From Flammulina velutipes (Eukaryota; Basidiomycota; Agaricomycetes; Agaricales; Physalacriaceae), in the NCBI GenBank assembly GCA_011800155.1, contig CM022372.1:868001-932000 (forward strand): a stretch of 64,000 nt of DNA, read 5' to 3'. Shown here one piece after another: positions 10,060 to 21,307 of this stretch. Every line of letters starts with the position of its first letter. The stretch's first letter is position 1. The translations under genes were made by a program, and so were the position numbers. Below the pieces are notes generated by a model that worked only from the letters and a program-made list of their open reading frames with translations, was not told where the DNA came from and did not search any database.

Positions 10060-11304
10060 ATGCACCACGACTCGGAATCTAGCGACAGCGACGACGAAAA
10101 TGGCATTATCAGCACCACCGACGACGACGAGCAGGACAATGTACTAGCTACTCCCAGTAGAAAAAGAAAGCAGCCTCCAACCGACAGCGCAGGCCCAATC
10201 ATCGTCGAAACCGCATTCGACGCGTATTTTACTCATACGGCGGCGCGCCCACAGACATCTTCCAATGTCTTCTCGTCGATAATTCCTCCACTTTCATCCG
10301 AGGAATACTCCTCGGCGATGGCCCAAGCATCCCACAAGACCATGGAGTCCATCTTGCTCACAGACGCGTCCACTCGCAACAAAGTCTTCACCCGTATCCT
10401 ACGCGAACTCGGCGAGGGCTACAATGTCCTGTGCTATGGATACGGATCCAAACGCAATCTGCTGAACAAATTCGCGCTCGAGCGCTGTTCAAAAGCTGGG
10501 CACGTCGTCGTGGTTAACGGCTTCCAGGCGTCGTTCACCCTCAGAGATCTATTCTCTTCCCTCGACACTATTCCAGACATCCAGCAAACGGGATACGCAA
10601 CGTCTCTCGAAGGTCAAGTCCAGTCGCTCGTCGACCACTTTTCCAAACCGTCCCAGAAACGCCATTTATACATTATAATCCACAACATCGACTCTCCTTC
10701 CCTTCGAGCATCGAAAGTCAAAGGATATCTACAGACCCTTGTATCTTCATCTCGAATCCATATAGTCGCGTCCATAGACCACATAAACGCGCCTCTCATC
10801 TGGTCATCACGGGATCGCTTCTCATGGTTGTGGCACGATATGACCACCCTCGAAGCGTACGACGTTGAACTGGCAAGCGCGGACCGTTCCTCCATATCTG
10901 GCGCCACCTCGGCCGCGCGCAAACATCACACTGAAGGCACCCAAGCAAATGCTGGAAACATCTCCGAAACCGCTGCCGCCCATATCATGGCTTCTGTTGC
11001 GCAAAAGGCGAAGCAGCTATTCAAGGTCATGGGGGAGAAGCAGCTCGAGGCCATCGAGGAGGCGGGCGAGAAGGCGGCGATGAACGACATGCAGCAGTAC
11101 GCTGTACCGTACAACATCTTGTTCCAGTTGACGAAGCAGAAGCTTATCGCCACGAGTGATTCGTCGCTTCGTCAGCTGCTTGGAGAGTTCAAGGATCACT
11201 CGTTGATCGTCAGTGCTCAAGGCACTTCAGGAACCGAGGTGCTTTGGATTCCACTTCGCAGAGAACGGCTCAAGAATGTCCTTGAGTCTCTGGGGGATGT
11301 ATGA
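10060..11304 (+). CDS. ORC2: origin recognition complex subunit 2
   Basis: Single exon, 414 residues. The acidic Ser/Asp-rich N-terminus (DSESSDSDDENG) is followed by a basic patch (SRKRKQPP). The conserved ORC2 core follows: LREL-GEGYNVLCYGYGSKR, the FALERC helix, a VNGF strand and an HNIDSPSLR motif, with the winged-helix end near the C-terminus (VLWIPLRRERLKNVL). ORC2 is a stable part of the ORC ring that loads MCM helicase at replication origins. Shorter than the yeast protein, mainly through a compact N-terminus. Its stop lies 21 bp from the stop of the convergent MFS gene. Confidence 0.9.
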   Translation: MHHDSESSDSDDENGIISTTDDDEQDNVLATPSRKRKQPPTDSAGPIIVETAFDAYFTHTAARPQTSSNVFSSIIPPLSSEEYSSAMAQASHKTMESILLTDASTRNKVFTRILRELGEGYNVLCYGYGSKRNLLNKFALERCSKAGHVVVVNGFQASFTLRDLFSSLDTIPDIQQTGYATSLEGQVQSLVDHFSKPSQKRHLYIIIHNIDSPSLRASKVKGYLQTLVSSSRIHIVASIDHINAPLIWSSRDRFSWLWHDMTTLEAYDVELASADRSSISGATSAARKHHTEGTQANAGNISETAAAHIMASVAQKAKQLFKVMGEKQLEAIEEAGEKAAMNDMQQYAVPYNILFQLTKQKLIATSDSSLRQLLGEFKDHSLIVSAQGTSGTEVLWIPLRRERLKNVLESLGDV

Positions 11305-11325
11305 AATAACATTCGCTCTTCTACA

Positions 11326-13668
11326 TTACACAGTCGTCTCATGCTCCTCGCTTCGCTTCTCCTCTGGCTTATCATCGAACGAAACCGCTTTTATCCCCAA
11401 GCATAGAAGAATCTCCAACCCAGTGATACCCACGAGGATCCAACAGCCCATTTGCCAGGCCTTGACATACGCGCCGACGACGGCGTTGTACTCCTCGCTC
11501 CCTTCCAATAGGTGCTGAAGCGTTTCTACGACGGAGTTGGGGTTGAGGTCGGTCAGGGCAGACGCGTAGGGGGATTTAACGAGGGTATCCCGATAGATGT
11601 TGTTGATGGCTGGCAGAGTGGTGAATCGGAGACTTCGTCGGATATTCTCTGATCATGAAGGACTTACCTGAGCCGAGTATGGCAACACCAAGGGTACCGC
11701 CTAGCATTGGGGCTGTTCCGACCAAGGCAGTCGTGGTAGACAGATAATCGGCAGGGAGCCCGAGCTGTGCTATAACCATAGTAATTTGTGTTGCCTACAT
11801 ACGACCGGTCAATGCAACGTTAGTCATCTACTGGTATCAACGCACCGAGCCGAATCCAATACCGCATATTATTGAGTAGCCCACGATGCGACCAATTGAA
11901 CTTCGCTCAGTGAGGGTGGCCATGAGACTCTGAGCCTCCAAGTAAGTACGGAATGTGGTCAGGAAGTAGGTATTGGGCTCACCAATCCTGTCACAAGCAC
12001 CGCTAGAGGGGCGATGAATAGAGCCCTCAGCTGCAGGCCCGTCTTGCACCGGGTCATAAACCAGGATGTAGCAGTGCTTGAGAGAGAGGCCATCAATAGG
12101 AATGGTATGATTAGGGCGGATGCGGTGATGGTGGGCACATCTATGACTTGCAGAAACACTGAAAAGGGACATGTAAAGTCTTCCAAAAGGACACATAGTA
12201 CTTTGCGAACATACCAGGTAGATAGAATGTCTATCGGTATTCTTCAGCTCCCCTTCTCAAAGAAGTAGCTTTGAAACCACGTACCAACGCAAATATATGA
12301 AAGAACGACAATATCCTCAGGACTACACCATGTCAGAACTGCTGGCAAGGACGAATATGGTAGACCATCGACTCACGCGTCATGATAGGGACATTCCTCC
12401 ACTTCCACTTCGTGAAGAGCTCAACGGGAACAATAGGCATTTCCGCTCGCTTCTCCACTAGGATGAAGAATACGAAAGCGACGCCTGCACCTGCGAGGCA
12501 CCCTATGATTACCGAGTCGTCCCAAGGGAGATCTTGACCACCCATGTTGAGGGCGATGACCAGCAGGCTGAGGAACGTCACTACGAGGAACATTCCCAGG
12601 AGGTCGACAGTGGTCACGAGCTGGTGGAACGAGTGTACACGCGCAGGCGGAGGTGGGGTGCGGAGTGTGAAGTAGATGAATACCGTAACTAGACGGATAG
12701 ATTTTGAGCTTTTGAGCTTTGAGGCATGAGACGTACTTACTAACAGGTCCAAAGGGAGCTGCAAGTAGAAAGCTTTTTGAGGGCGAATGCTGTTAGTATG
12801 TGGATTCTGCCACAATAAAGGTCTAACTCACATCCAGCGCCATTGTCCCGCATGAGCAAGAGCACCACCTACCACGGGGCCCAAAGAGTCAGAGACGATG
12901 AAGACTCCGTTGACAAGGTTCATGTAAGCCCCACGTTGCTTTTCGGTGGTCATTTCTGGATAACGTTCAGAATGGTCTACCATAACCACAGAAGCCACTC
13001 ACTAGCGAGGATAATGCATGTCAGATTCAGCAGACCAGCTCCGCCGACACCGCTGATGAGGCGGCCAGCTACGAGCTGGGCAAATCCATGGGCGGTTCCC
13101 GCAATTATGTTGCCAATGACGAATACCCATAGTTCGACGATGATGAAGGTTTTGATGTCCACCGCGTCCTATAGTCAGTCAGTGTTTGAAGGTTTGCGCC
13201 ACATTAGAATGACTCACAGCAATGCGGCCGGTGATCGGCAATATGACGGTAGTGGTGAGCAGGTATGAGGAGGTGATCCATGTCAGAGAGTCCTTTATAC
13301 CTAGCTCAAAACCAATTGTTGAGACAGACGTCGCAACGATGGTTTCGTCTGTGTGGAAGTATTAATTGCTGTCAAGCCTCACCAGGGCTCGAGCTTACCG
13401 ATCGCGAACAAGAACAGTGATAGTCCCAATCTTTGAAAATTAAAATTATTGATTCAACGCAATAATGAATGACATACCCTAGCAGCAGAACCGCGATTTG
13501 GGCAAAAGACATGTCGTCTACTTGAGGGAATTCGTCTGCTGAGGACTCTGCGATCTTTTCGGAGGCGGTGTGGACCTCGACAGTCGGTCTATCAGCCTCT
13601 TTTGAGCGGGATCTCCGAACGGTTTCTATCTCAGAGATCGCAGCTACTGGCAGCGGTACTTGCGACAT
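11326..13668 (-). CDS. MFS drug:H+ antiporter-like transporter (DHA14 type)
   Basis: Thirteen exons give 572 residues: 13668-13478, 13430-13399, 13348-13218, 13168-13003, 12955-12832, 12772-12741, 12688-12377, 12322-12285, 12230-12215, 12158-11983, 11935-11846, 11794-11668, 11609-11326. Every junction keeps frame. Typical 14-TM features are visible: LFLFAIDETIVATSVSTIG in TM1, ITGRIA in loop 2-3, GRLISGVGGAGLLN in TM4, then WRWIFLLAAPFGP. Later come FYLPVFLQVIDVPTITAS and LGGTLGVAILGS. This is the family of aflatoxin-pump and multidrug exporters; the substrate cannot be told. No biosynthetic cluster genes are adjacent. Several exons are only 16-38 nt. Confidence 0.88.
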
Positions 13669-13907
13669 GGCGGTACAGGACAAGGAGGCAAGGCATCAAT
13701 GGAACCATGTGGAGGATGTTATTATCATCATCTAGTTACATACAGTGGTGAGTCACCCAAGGCGGCAAGCGGTAGCGAGTGTGAGCGGATAACCTCGAAC
13801 CTGTTACTCGTGTGAAAGAAGAAGGACAAGGAAAAGAAAAGTGATGTTCGAAATGTTCGGGAGATGCCGAACACAGCTCTCTTCATCACTTGCTCTATCT
13901 AATATTA

Positions 13908-15151
13908 ATGGCTTCGTTCTCTCTGCACGGGCAGGGCCTTAGGCTCGACACAGCTGCGGAAATGGAAACCCAACTGGCTGGTTTAGATCCCCTCAAAATT
14001 GAAGAGATCCATTTAGGCGGCAATACCATCGGCGTCGACGCGTCGGTGGCGCTGGCAAAATTTCTTTCGCAAGCCATAAACATCAAAGTTCGCTCCCTCT
14101 ACCTTTCTCCTAAATTACCCTCTAATTTTTGTAGGTTGCTGACTTTGCGGATATCTTCACCGGTCGACTGATCACTGAAATTCCCCTCGCGTTGACGGCC
14201 ATCTGTGACGCCCTCATCGACAAAACCTCCCTCGTTGAACTCGACCTCAGTGACAATGCCTTTGGTGGCCGCTCCGTCGATCCCATAGTCCCCTTCCTCA
14301 CCCACAACCACTCCGTCCAAGTCATCAAAATCAACAACAACGGGTTAGGTCCCGCGGGTGGTACGGTTCTAGCCAATGCCCTCCTCGCCTCTGCAAAACT
14401 CTCCCAAGAAAAGGGCCTCAAATCCAACCTGCGGACCGTCATCTGCGGTCGCAATCGTCTCGAGAACGGCAGCGCACCATTTTGGGCCGAAGCTTTTGCG
14501 GCGCATGGGTCCCTCAAGGAGATCAGGATGCCCCAGAACGGGATGCGCATGGAAGGTATCACGGCGCTGGCAAACGGACTGTCGAAGAATCCCGGATTGG
14601 AGTACATCGATCTACAGGACAATACTTTCACGACGGAAGGGGAAACCACTGGAATAGAGGCGTGGACGGACGCGTTATCCTCCTGGCCCCATCTCCATAC
14701 GCTCAATCTCTCAGATTGTGTCTTATCTGGAGACGGAGAGGTTCCCCTGCTCCTGACCAAGATCGCGGGAGGTTCGAATCCCAAGCTGCACACTCTTCAA
14801 CTACAGAACAATAACCTCGAGACGTCGGCTTTCGAGCTTCTGGCCCAGAATATCTCCCAGAACATGAAGGGCTTGATGTCCCTCGAGCTGCAGTGGAACG
14901 AGATTGAGGAGGATGATGAACACTTGGAGGCACTGGGACTGAGCCTGAAGGCGCGCGGGGGTAAACTATTCATCTCAGATGAGGATGAAGAGGAGGAGGC
15001 CGATATTGCGGAAGAGGTGGAAGAGGAAGAGACGGTTAAGGAAGAGCAGGTTGCTGTCCTCGCGGACGCGGCTCATCCGTCAACGCCTGCGAAGAAGGAG
15101 GACGCGACGGACGAGTTGGCAGACCTTTTGGGCAAGGTCGAGATTCGGTGA
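13908..15151 (+). CDS. RNA1: Ran GTPase-activating protein 1 (RNA1)
   Basis: Exons 13908-14087 and 14135-15151 give 398 residues. Tandem leucine-rich repeats are evident: LKIEEIHLGGNTIG, LVELDLSDNAFGGRSVDP, IKINNNGLGPAGG, VICGRNRLENGS, IRMPQNGMRMEGI, YIDLQDNTF, LNLSDCVLSGDG, LQLQNNNLETSA and LELQWNEIEEDD. A long acidic tail follows (ISDEDEEEEADIAEEVEEEE). This is the exact layout of RanGAP, which activates GTP hydrolysis by Ran on the cytoplasmic side of the nuclear pore. The intron donor is an unusual GTTCGC, but the junction is required for the LRR phase. Length matches S. pombe rna1 (386). Confidence 0.92.
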
Positions 15152-15301
15152 TTGTAATTATTGACCCCTGGCATTGGTTTTGTTTAGAACACGAACGGTA
15201 GCGTTGAATAGGTACTCGTCTATAGCTGTATGTTGTGGACACATGTGGATCCAAGATACCAAGATCAGGAGGCTCGATCGTTACATAAAACATCATGACA
15301 A

Positions 15302-16018
15302 GTACTATCAGTGGCCCCGGCATGGTTTTTGACAGGGATATGGTTATTAAATTAGTGTGGCCTCAATGAGTAACGCAAAACTTTGGGGTTTGCTGGTGAA
15401 TATCATGTACTATACCAGCTCCATAACAAGTGTGAATATCTAAGAAAACCGCCCGCGAAATGGTCTCCAAAAATGCGGGCAAGGTGCGCTGAAGTCAATG
15501 CAGTGCCACTTACTCAGCTCAATATCTTGGGAATGACGTCCGCTAAAATTCACCGACTCTCAGTGATAGCAGTTTAAATGCCTTGAACTGTATTACAAGC
15601 AAAGTCGAAAGGACAGAGCTACGTATACGCTGGAAAGAGGTCAAAGACGCGAGTGTGACCGTGTGACCAAATTGCGTTTGGAACTTCTGCTTAGTTCGTT
15701 CAAGCCGTAGATGCTAGATTTACTTATGCATTACCTTCTGATGTATCCAACCAGTTAGCTATGAGAGTCGGTGAATTTTGCGGGGAGTCGTTCCCGGGGT
15801 ATCGAGCTGAATGGGTAACTGATCAATTCTTGATCACTTGGGACGCATTTTGAGCGACCATTTCACATCCGTTTCCTGAGATATTCACACTTGTTAGAGA
15901 GCAGCTATAGTACATCAAGTCCACCAGAGACTCCCAAACCCTATCACTATTCATTAAGGCCACACTAATTTAATAACCATATCCCTGTCAAAAACCATGC
16001 CGGGGCCACTGATAGTAC
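15302..16018. mobile_element. 717-bp foldback (MITE-like) element
   Basis: Positions 15302-15363 and 15957-16018 are perfect inverted copies of 62 nt. Imperfect inverted homology continues inward through most of both arms, for example an 18-nt exact match between 15545-15562 and 15762-15779. That leaves a central loop of about 200 nt. No coding sequence is present inside. The outer ends read GTAC on both sides, which could hide a TA or GTAC target duplication. It lies 150 bp downstream of the RanGAP stop. The structure fits a non-autonomous terminal-inverted-repeat DNA transposon of the foldback type. Confidence 0.75.
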
Positions 16019-18033
16019 ACATCGCTACGAACCGATGTACAGGACGACGGAGATGACTACTTGACATTGATCCTCGGACGATGACTTCGCTCTTCGGTCT
16101 TCCCGCCACACTAATAGCTGCCATCCTACAGTCGAGCGGCGAACTACATATTGAGTACTAGTGGATGACTTCCCGTAGCCCGTATGATACATTTAGAACG
16201 CATTTCTTGTTCATAACGTTCATCAGCCGCAATGCCGACGTCCCATTCCGGTCGACCCATGCGCTGAGGCGCGTTTATAATCCACCCTGAATGCAGAATC
16301 TACAGAGGCCCCCCACCCCCCTTTGTAGAGCGTTCTTGACGATTATGACCGGCAATAGTACGCATTTGGATCTATCCCCAAGTAGGAATATGTGTGGCCC
16401 GTAGTCTTCTGGTCGTTCCCGACCCATGGGATAGTAGGCAACTGGAAAGTGAAGTAAAGTGCGTGATATAATACTGCACTGTTTCATATTCACATCTTCA
16501 AACTCGACCAATATTGGAAATTCTAGAATTCACAAATATCAACTTTTGGAAACATGCAATAACAAAAACGTGGATTTCCACCGCCTTGCTGACGACTCAA
16601 AAAGCTCGTATAAGTACGCATAATTACTAGTGTGGCGGCACAGCATCAATTTGAGGCAATTGAATGTGTCATCCGGGACATTCCGCCTTTCACGAAGACA
16701 TGACCCAGCATGACCTACGAAAGCAAAATCGTCGTCACAACTTTCCTGGCTCCCAACCATTAGCGACGATCGTCCATATAAATTATTGAAGACTCCTCGT
16801 TGAGGACGGTGAGTTTTCGCCAGCCTTGGAGGACTTGCCTCAACTATCACCAGAAATGGGCTGCTTTCGCCGAACGAAACACGAGAAGACTAATCGCGCA
16901 GGCGTTACTTCGCTAGATCAAGTTGAAAACTGGATGGTCCACGACATATTTGCCGGTAGTGAGTACCTTATGTGACAAGTTGTCGACGGCGAATACTTCA
17001 AGAGGACGGACGACAACTCGACCGATTCTAACGACTTCCGTTAGGAATTGTCCTAGGTATGCAAACTTAGAAACTTGATACCTTACCAGGAATGAGCGAA
17101 GCTTCTGCGAGAGTGGCTCGCAAACCGTACGACAGTCCGCTCTCGTTAAGCGCGTGGATTACTTTGCCATTCTTATCAGGAACACGGCTCCTCTAGCTTT
17201 CTCACCTGTAGTGTTGGAACCCCAACATCAGCACCGCCAAGACATATTGCCATCTCACCATACGCCAATGGTGGAAGTCAGCTGCGACGAACTTGGAAGT
17301 CGGCCCATAATAGTTGCTTCAGACAAACGTCTATGCAAGAGAATGTGGGTCAATATCACAGTGGATCCAGCCATAGCGTGATACGGACCATCGGTAGAAA
17401 GATGAGGGTGACGACGGTAACGCCCTCATGGATACGCCACACCTCCTTATTCAGAGATAACCGCGATTTTTGTTTTCCATAGATCCTCCAAAATGCTAGA
17501 CATTTTCTGTCCTCTGCAGAGCGGCCCCCTTCGATTGAGTAGGTTCCTGGAACTCTGACCTGAAAAGCTAGCGGTCTGTCGACGGGCGAGTCATAACGAC
17601 TTCGGCGATGGCACGCGTTGGCAACGTACGAAATACGAAAACCCGTTGTTCCAATCTGCAAGTTGAGTTACATGATACACTGAACGGAAAGCCAAACCTT
17701 GTCTTTGATTTCCTCTTTTTTATGGGGCGCTACTACGTTGAATTGGCTCGGGACGCAGGATTGTTGGACTGGCGCGTGCTCGTTGGACATCGTATCTTTT
17801 GCGGAATCACTGGCATTCCCAAATGGTGTCCAACTTGAAGTGAGTCAGCCGGAGCGCGAAATGAAAGGGTGAAAGAGCTAACCAAGGGATACACTGTGTG
17901 GTGTAGACCTTTCCTGAGAGAATATGTGGCTAGATATCCAGCGAGACGGCCGCTTAGAGCCACAGACAACACACACACACACAGGATGGCTCCGAGATGA
18001 GTTTACCTGTGCCCTGGCCTCTTCTCTACAATC
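16019..18033. other. gene-poor interval beside the foldback element
   Basis: No gene could be supported in 2 kb. Short open frames occur on both strands. An exon-like piece at 16856 begins MGCFRRTKHEKTNRAG and is followed by a GTGAGT, but it cannot be extended. A plus-strand piece near 17670-17830 (FFMGRYYVELARDAGLLDWR) is likewise isolated. A short AC run occurs near 17970. These may be gene relics. Confidence 0.4.
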
Positions 18034-19287
18034 ATGTCGACATCTACGAGCAGCACAGTGCCATTTTCTGCGATTAACGATCCTTCAGATGTCCCAGTTG
18101 GTGTCACAGACGTTCATCCGTCGTCGTCGCCGATGCCAGCTCTGGGGCAGAGGAACGTCGATCCACTCAAAAATGCTGAGGAAATTCAACAGGTGAGCGG
18201 CATTGAGAAGGAATTTGAATATCTGTATGGCTTGCTGAATTTGTTGTCCAGGTGGATGTCGGGGAAAGCGTGATTCGTGTCACAACTCTTTCTCAGTCCG
18301 TCATCAACGACTTTCAAGAACAGCCCTCGCAGGCGCAGATTACCATCGTGCGCATTATTCCCGCGTTGAAATTTTTATACTCACTTTTACCAGAATACTC
18401 TTGCGGACGACAAGTTCTCGAAGGTCTTCCACGCCGCCGTCGAGAACGCTGATACTATCCTCCAGTCTTCAGACGGTGTCTTCTTCAACGTAAATTTCGC
18501 CATCGTGAACGATGCGTCCAACAATGCATTCGGTTCGACGTTGCAGGCAAATGTGGCGTGTGCCCTCGTTATCGATGAGTCATCTGAGACGTTGAACATT
18601 ATCCTTCGCACGGTGTACGACTGGCCGAGCGACCCATCGAGCCCCAGCCTACAGGCCCTGCTCGATGCGGTGGATCGCATGCCTCACTACGGACTCTCTG
18701 TGCAACAGCTCGTCCAACCGGCGACCGCTATTTTCGCTCTCCTGTCGTCCATGGCGGTTGAGCACCCGTTGGAGATTTATACCCTCGCGGCACACCACTC
18801 TCTCCACGCTCTCGCCGTATTTGCTTCGTCCCATCTACTTTCCCGCGACATCAGCACCCTCACGAACGATAGCATTGACAAAATGGGCCCTATCTACCTC
18901 AGGAGGCTCATCCAGCTTCATGTTTCTAGGATCTCAGCGCTCCGGAACGTATTGGGAGATTATCCAGCGTTTGAGCACGAGGAATGCACTGCTGCTAAAA
19001 AGGCTTGGGCCTATGGGACGCTTGACGTCTTGAAGGCAAGCAAAGCTGGTAGATATTGTTTCCTTGATTGTCGTGACTTTGTACTGACATTTACTATAGA
19101 TTATCCGGCTGAGCGCATTTCCTGTACCATGTTGGGATACGCACAAGGCATCGAATGTATCAGGTGCCGCCAAACATTCTCAGAAGCTGTCTCTAATGCC
19201 GTCGCCAACTGGGCTGTGGTTCCGGTCAGCCTTTTTGTTGCCTCGTGTTCTTTACCAAACTCATCAGATCCCAAGGCCACGATTTAA
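18034..19287 (+). CDS. BTB/POZ-like domain protein (Agaricomycete family)
   Basis: Exons 18034-18192, 18252-18347, 18394-19048 and 19100-19287 give 365 residues. A Ser/Pro-rich N-terminus precedes a BTB-like core at about residues 85-200: KVFHAAVENADTILQSSDGV with FFNVNFAIVNDASN, then IILRTVYDWPS, then LLDAVDRMPHYGLSVQQL. The following helical part (LEIYTLAAHHSLHALAVFAS) is typical of the large, mostly uncharacterised Agaricomycete BTB families. These may act as substrate adaptors for CUL3-type ligases. The last exon has a Cys-containing segment (IECIRCRQTFSEAV). No partner gene is nearby. The final coding exon could contain a further small intron near its end. Confidence 0.7.
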
Positions 19288-19976
19288 AAAGAAAGGAGCT
19301 TTAGGCATTTCTCGTCGCTCTTCTGCTATGTTGTACCACTCTATGAATGTGGCTGTACTTTTAAGTTGCTAATGCAAATCTTGTTGTTCAACAACCCAGG
19401 TGGATACACATTGACATCATGTCTTCTGCCATTGTCACGACGCTACTTTTCCTCTGTTCTCCTGCGAGGACCAAACCAGAATGCGAAATGGATAATTACT
19501 CCTGCTACCTCTAACAGAACGGGTATGCATGGAACTATGATTCTCGTTTCGGTTCGTTATACTCACCGCTACTAGTTGACGAATCACAACATGACTCTTC
19601 TGGCGAGATCCTGTCTCAGTAGTCATTGGCAATGCTCGACCGTTGTCTCCTCTTGCCTTCTCAGATGGCCGACGTTCCGACCGGAGAGACGGCGGTTTAT
19701 ATCCTATACTTACCAGCTGGACGACCAGTGAACAAGGACGATAGCAGGGTGACTAATCCATTCATATCGCTCGCTCATCAACTAGCTTTGAGTACCAACC
19801 ACAAATATTGAACTGAGAAAACCTAGAAGACATAATATGGATACATACGAGTGCATGTAACACTGTAGTTGAAAAGGATGAACTTGGGACTGATTGAGTA
19901 GAGGACTGGAAAATGTCTGGTCAGTGTTCTGCACGGCGGTACAAGTATTATTACACGTGCTAGTCAGTGTTCTCTG
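19288..19976. other. intergenic, nothing seen
   Basis: Between the BTB-like gene and the converging SAC3/GANP gene. The short open frames are not supported by splice sites or recognisable motifs. Confidence 0.5.
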
Positions 19977-21127
19977 CTATGGTTTGAGAACGATCCATCG
20001 ACCTTGGACACCTTCCTTCCGTCTGACGTGACCGAGTATACCTTTTGCTTCCATCCAAGAGTCCACATCGTCAGGAGATAAGGTCAGAGAGCGGGAAAGC
20101 CATATGCGGGACTCGGATTGCAACTGCAAAGCTAGTTCACGATAGCCTGTCCGAATGATAGTCCAATGTCGTTGTCGGGCTCGTGTTTGAAGACTGTTCG
20201 TTAAGATAACGAAAGCACGATGTGGCATAGAAGGCGGGTGGCAATCACCACACGCAGGTAGAGACGACGGACGCGTCAATCGCTCGAACGACGCGTAGTT
20301 GCACGTGCGTAGACTTTTGGAGATGTGTTTTAGCCACATTACCGCAGGTGCTTTTGGGGAATGCAAGATAGAGGGTATGTCTGCCCAAGTTTGGCGGTAA
20401 GCCAATTGGGACGGAAAGCCAGCGGCGAGGTTGTGGAGGAGGTAGAGTACGAGGGAAATTTCTTCGTTCGGAGCACGTGGATGCGCCACATATAGGCACG
20501 AAAATAAGTGAGGCGCAATAGATGCGATGTGGCGAGGGAGGTTGAATATCACTGATAGATGGAATGAGGTTTCGTAGACTGTAGTGACTGTTTCGGTATA
20601 CTGTGCTTCAAGTTGAATGAAATATGGCTAACCTTCGAGCGCAAACGCATCCGTACGCTTCGACGCATAAATGCCTTCGCGTAGCTTTCCTGGCGATGAG
20701 CGTAAGGTACAGCTGTAGATTAAAGGTGGCGGCCGTACTGAAGAGTATCATGACATTTTCATGTGAATCCATCCGAGCCTTTCTGTCGGATTCGGATTCG
20801 GGTTCGGATTCGGTCTCGGATTCGCTTATCTTTATGTCGTCCAGCTATACTCGAAATTCAGCAGACATTCGCAGTACCGTGCCCGACACATACCTTGCCT
20901 TGGATAAATTGTCTATATTCTTCCTGCACGCGATGGTTTTTGAGCCTGGTAGATGACAGTCAAATGGCCATGGTATTATGTTCAAGAGATCAAGTTACTC
21001 ACGCATCTCCATCCTTATCGATACCGCTACTACGACTGACAGATGGAATATACTGCATTGGCTGTTTCTCGCTGCCTGAAACGTCGCGCATAGCTCGTCC
21101 TCGCCATCCTCCACGACGAGCAGACAT
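19977..21127 (-). CDS. SAC3/GANP domain protein
   Basis: Exons 21127-21003, 20945-20894, 20844-20739, 20689-20633 and 20578-19977 give 313 residues, all in frame. A short Gly/Arg-rich start and a Ser-Glu repeat (SESETESEPESESDRKARM) lead into the SAC3/GANP core: VMILFRKLREGIYASKRTDA, YETSFHLSVIFNLPRHIASI, then NEEISLVLYLLHNLA. A C-terminal winged-helix-like part follows (LTLSPDDVDSWMEAKGILGH). Proteins with this fold act in mRNA export (TREX-2) or splicing-linked complexes. The small size suggests a minor family member rather than Sac3 itself. The Ser-Glu tract is encoded by a TCGGAT-type repeat on the plus strand at about 20778-20826. Confidence 0.78.
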
Positions 21128-21307
21128 GGTGGTTACTAAAAGCGATAACGTGAGTGGAGATTAGATTGCAGCTGACCCTGATTCGACAAAAAAGATCAGA
21201 CCACATTGACCCCACGCGTTTTTATAAAAAGGCAACACTCCTTTGCTTCTTCCTTCCAACCGCCTCTCTCTTTCAATCCTTTCGCCTTGTACTCCATTTT
21301 CAACAAA

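Noticed and set aside
12843..13268. 141-codon plus-strand open frame
   Set aside because: Antisense to the MFS transporter exons, which show clear membrane motifs.
14764..14776. GGTTCGAATCC motif resembling a tRNA T-loop
   Set aside because: Lies in the RanGAP coding exon; no matching acceptor stem or D-arm around it. A similar motif near 50776 lies within the CSC1 coding exon.
14122..14793. 223-codon minus-strand open frame
   Set aside because: Antisense to RanGAP leucine-rich repeats; its composition is a complement artefact.
17968..17984. Short AC dinucleotide run
   Set aside because: Only about eight units, too short to report as a repeat of interest.
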